Positions 5,521 to 5,909 of a DNA stretch of 5,909 nt are shown here, in pieces; within the stretch, counting starts at the first letter, position 1, and every line of letters starts with the position of its first letter. The notes below the pieces were generated by a model that saw nothing but the letters and a program-made list of their open reading frames with translations, was not told the DNA's origin and ran no database searches. This DNA is from an uncultured Alphaproteobacteria bacterium (GTDB lineage: Bacteria; Pseudomonadota; Alphaproteobacteria; Rhizobiales; Aestuariivirgaceae), in the NCBI GenBank assembly GCA_937868035.1, contig CALMLK010000445.1, forward strand, positions 1-5,909. Direction: 5' to 3'. Both the position numbers and the translations under genes were made by a program.

Positions 5521-5909
5521 ATGAGCCGCTACGCCGAAACCTACGACCGCTGGAAGAATGACCGCGACGGCTTCTGGGCCGAGGCGGCGAAGGACGTGGA
5601 CTGGCTGAAACCGTGGGACAAGGCCTACGACCGTGTCGACAACCTCGACCGCTGGTTCGTCGGCGCCGAGTGCAACACCTGCTGGAACGCGCTCGACCGC
5701 CACGTGAAAGCGGGCCACGGCAGCCGCGATGCCATCCTCTACGACAGCGCCATGACCGGCACCAAGGCCCGCTACACCTATGACGAGGTGCTGGATGAGG
5801 TCGCCCGGCTGGCCGCCTCATTGCAGGACCTCGGCGTGGAAAAGGGCGACCGCGTCATCCTCTACATGCCGATGATTCCCCAGGCGTTGTTTGGCATGCT
5901 GGCCTGCGC
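5521..5909 (+). CDS. prpE: Propionyl-CoA synthetase, N-terminal part (partial)
   Basis: The frame is open from ATG 5521 to the window end: 129 complete codons of a protein usually about 630-640 residues long. The N-terminal acetyl-CoA-synthetase-type domain is visible: GFWAEAAKDVDWLKPWDK (17-34), RWF (44-46), NTCWNALDRHV (52-62), YDSAMTGTK (74-82) and KGDRVILYMPMIPQ (108-121). The combination of NTCWNALDRHV and YDSxxTGTK is characteristic of propionyl-CoA synthetase (PrpE) rather than acetyl-CoA synthetase (Acs). PrpE makes propionyl-CoA from propionate, ATP and CoA in the cytoplasm. The adenylation motifs and the catalytic lysine are beyond the window. The gene is divergent from the PAP2 cluster, sharing 151 bp of upstream DNA. 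GGGGA at 5509-5513 is the likely Shine-Dalgarno. A short-chain acyl-CoA ligase of another specificity cannot be excluded. Confidence 0.87.
   Translation, partial: MSRYAETYDRWKNDRDGFWAEAAKDVDWLKPWDKAYDRVDNLDRWFVGAECNTCWNALDRHVKAGHGSRDAILYDSAMTGTKARYTYDEVLDEVARLAASLQDLGVEKGDRVILYMPMIPQALFGMLAC

Overview
The window is high-GC, densely packed bacterial chromosome. It is most likely from an alphaproteobacterium, possibly of the Hyphomicrobiales (Rhizobiales) type. This rests on the ispH-rnhA junction at the left edge, the protein sequence style, the overlapping genes, and a propionyl-CoA synthetase (prpE) start at the right edge. The genus cannot be named from the sequence alone. No rRNA, tRNA, insertion sequence, integrase, CRISPR array or phage gene is visible.

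Layout from left to right: (1) on the plus strand, the last 40 codons of ispH (isoprenoid pathway) overlap the start of a complete rnhA (RNase HI); (2) on the minus strand, converging on rnhA with only 5 bp between stop codons, is a two-gene toxin-antitoxin cassette: a Xre/MbcA/ParS-type antitoxin (1042-1428) followed by a RES-domain toxin (574-1032); (3) also on the minus strand is a 539-residue AMP-forming acyl-CoA ligase (1482-3101); (4) upstream of it on the same strand are two tandem, overlapping, paralogous polytopic membrane proteins of the PAP2 family (3149-4258 and 4251-5369) with the PSMH and HYAVD catalytic motifs; (5) a 151-bp divergent intergenic region; (6) on the plus strand, the first 129 codons of prpE, cut by the window end.

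How the genes may work together: ispH and rnhA look co-translated and are housekeeping. The two PAP2 proteins and the acyl-CoA ligase form a plausible lipid-related minus-strand operon (8-bp overlap, then a 47-bp gap). The PAP2 proteins would act on a lipid phosphate or phosphodiester at the membrane and the ligase would activate a carboxylic acid, but the substrates are unknown. A second acyl-CoA ligase family member, prpE, is transcribed divergently from the same intergenic region. The antitoxin-toxin pair appears to be an independent unit. The 53-bp gap upstream of the antitoxin holds a -35/-10-like promoter that would start transcription at or next to the ATG, a 12-bp perfect palindrome over the -10 box, and two 9-bp direct repeats 22 bp apart. 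Together these look like an autoregulated, possibly leaderless, toxin-antitoxin promoter.

Nothing here is a clear new defence or mobile system. The items most worth a second look are the antitoxin operator architecture, the tandem PAP2 pair, and the palindrome that encloses the prpE ribosome binding site.
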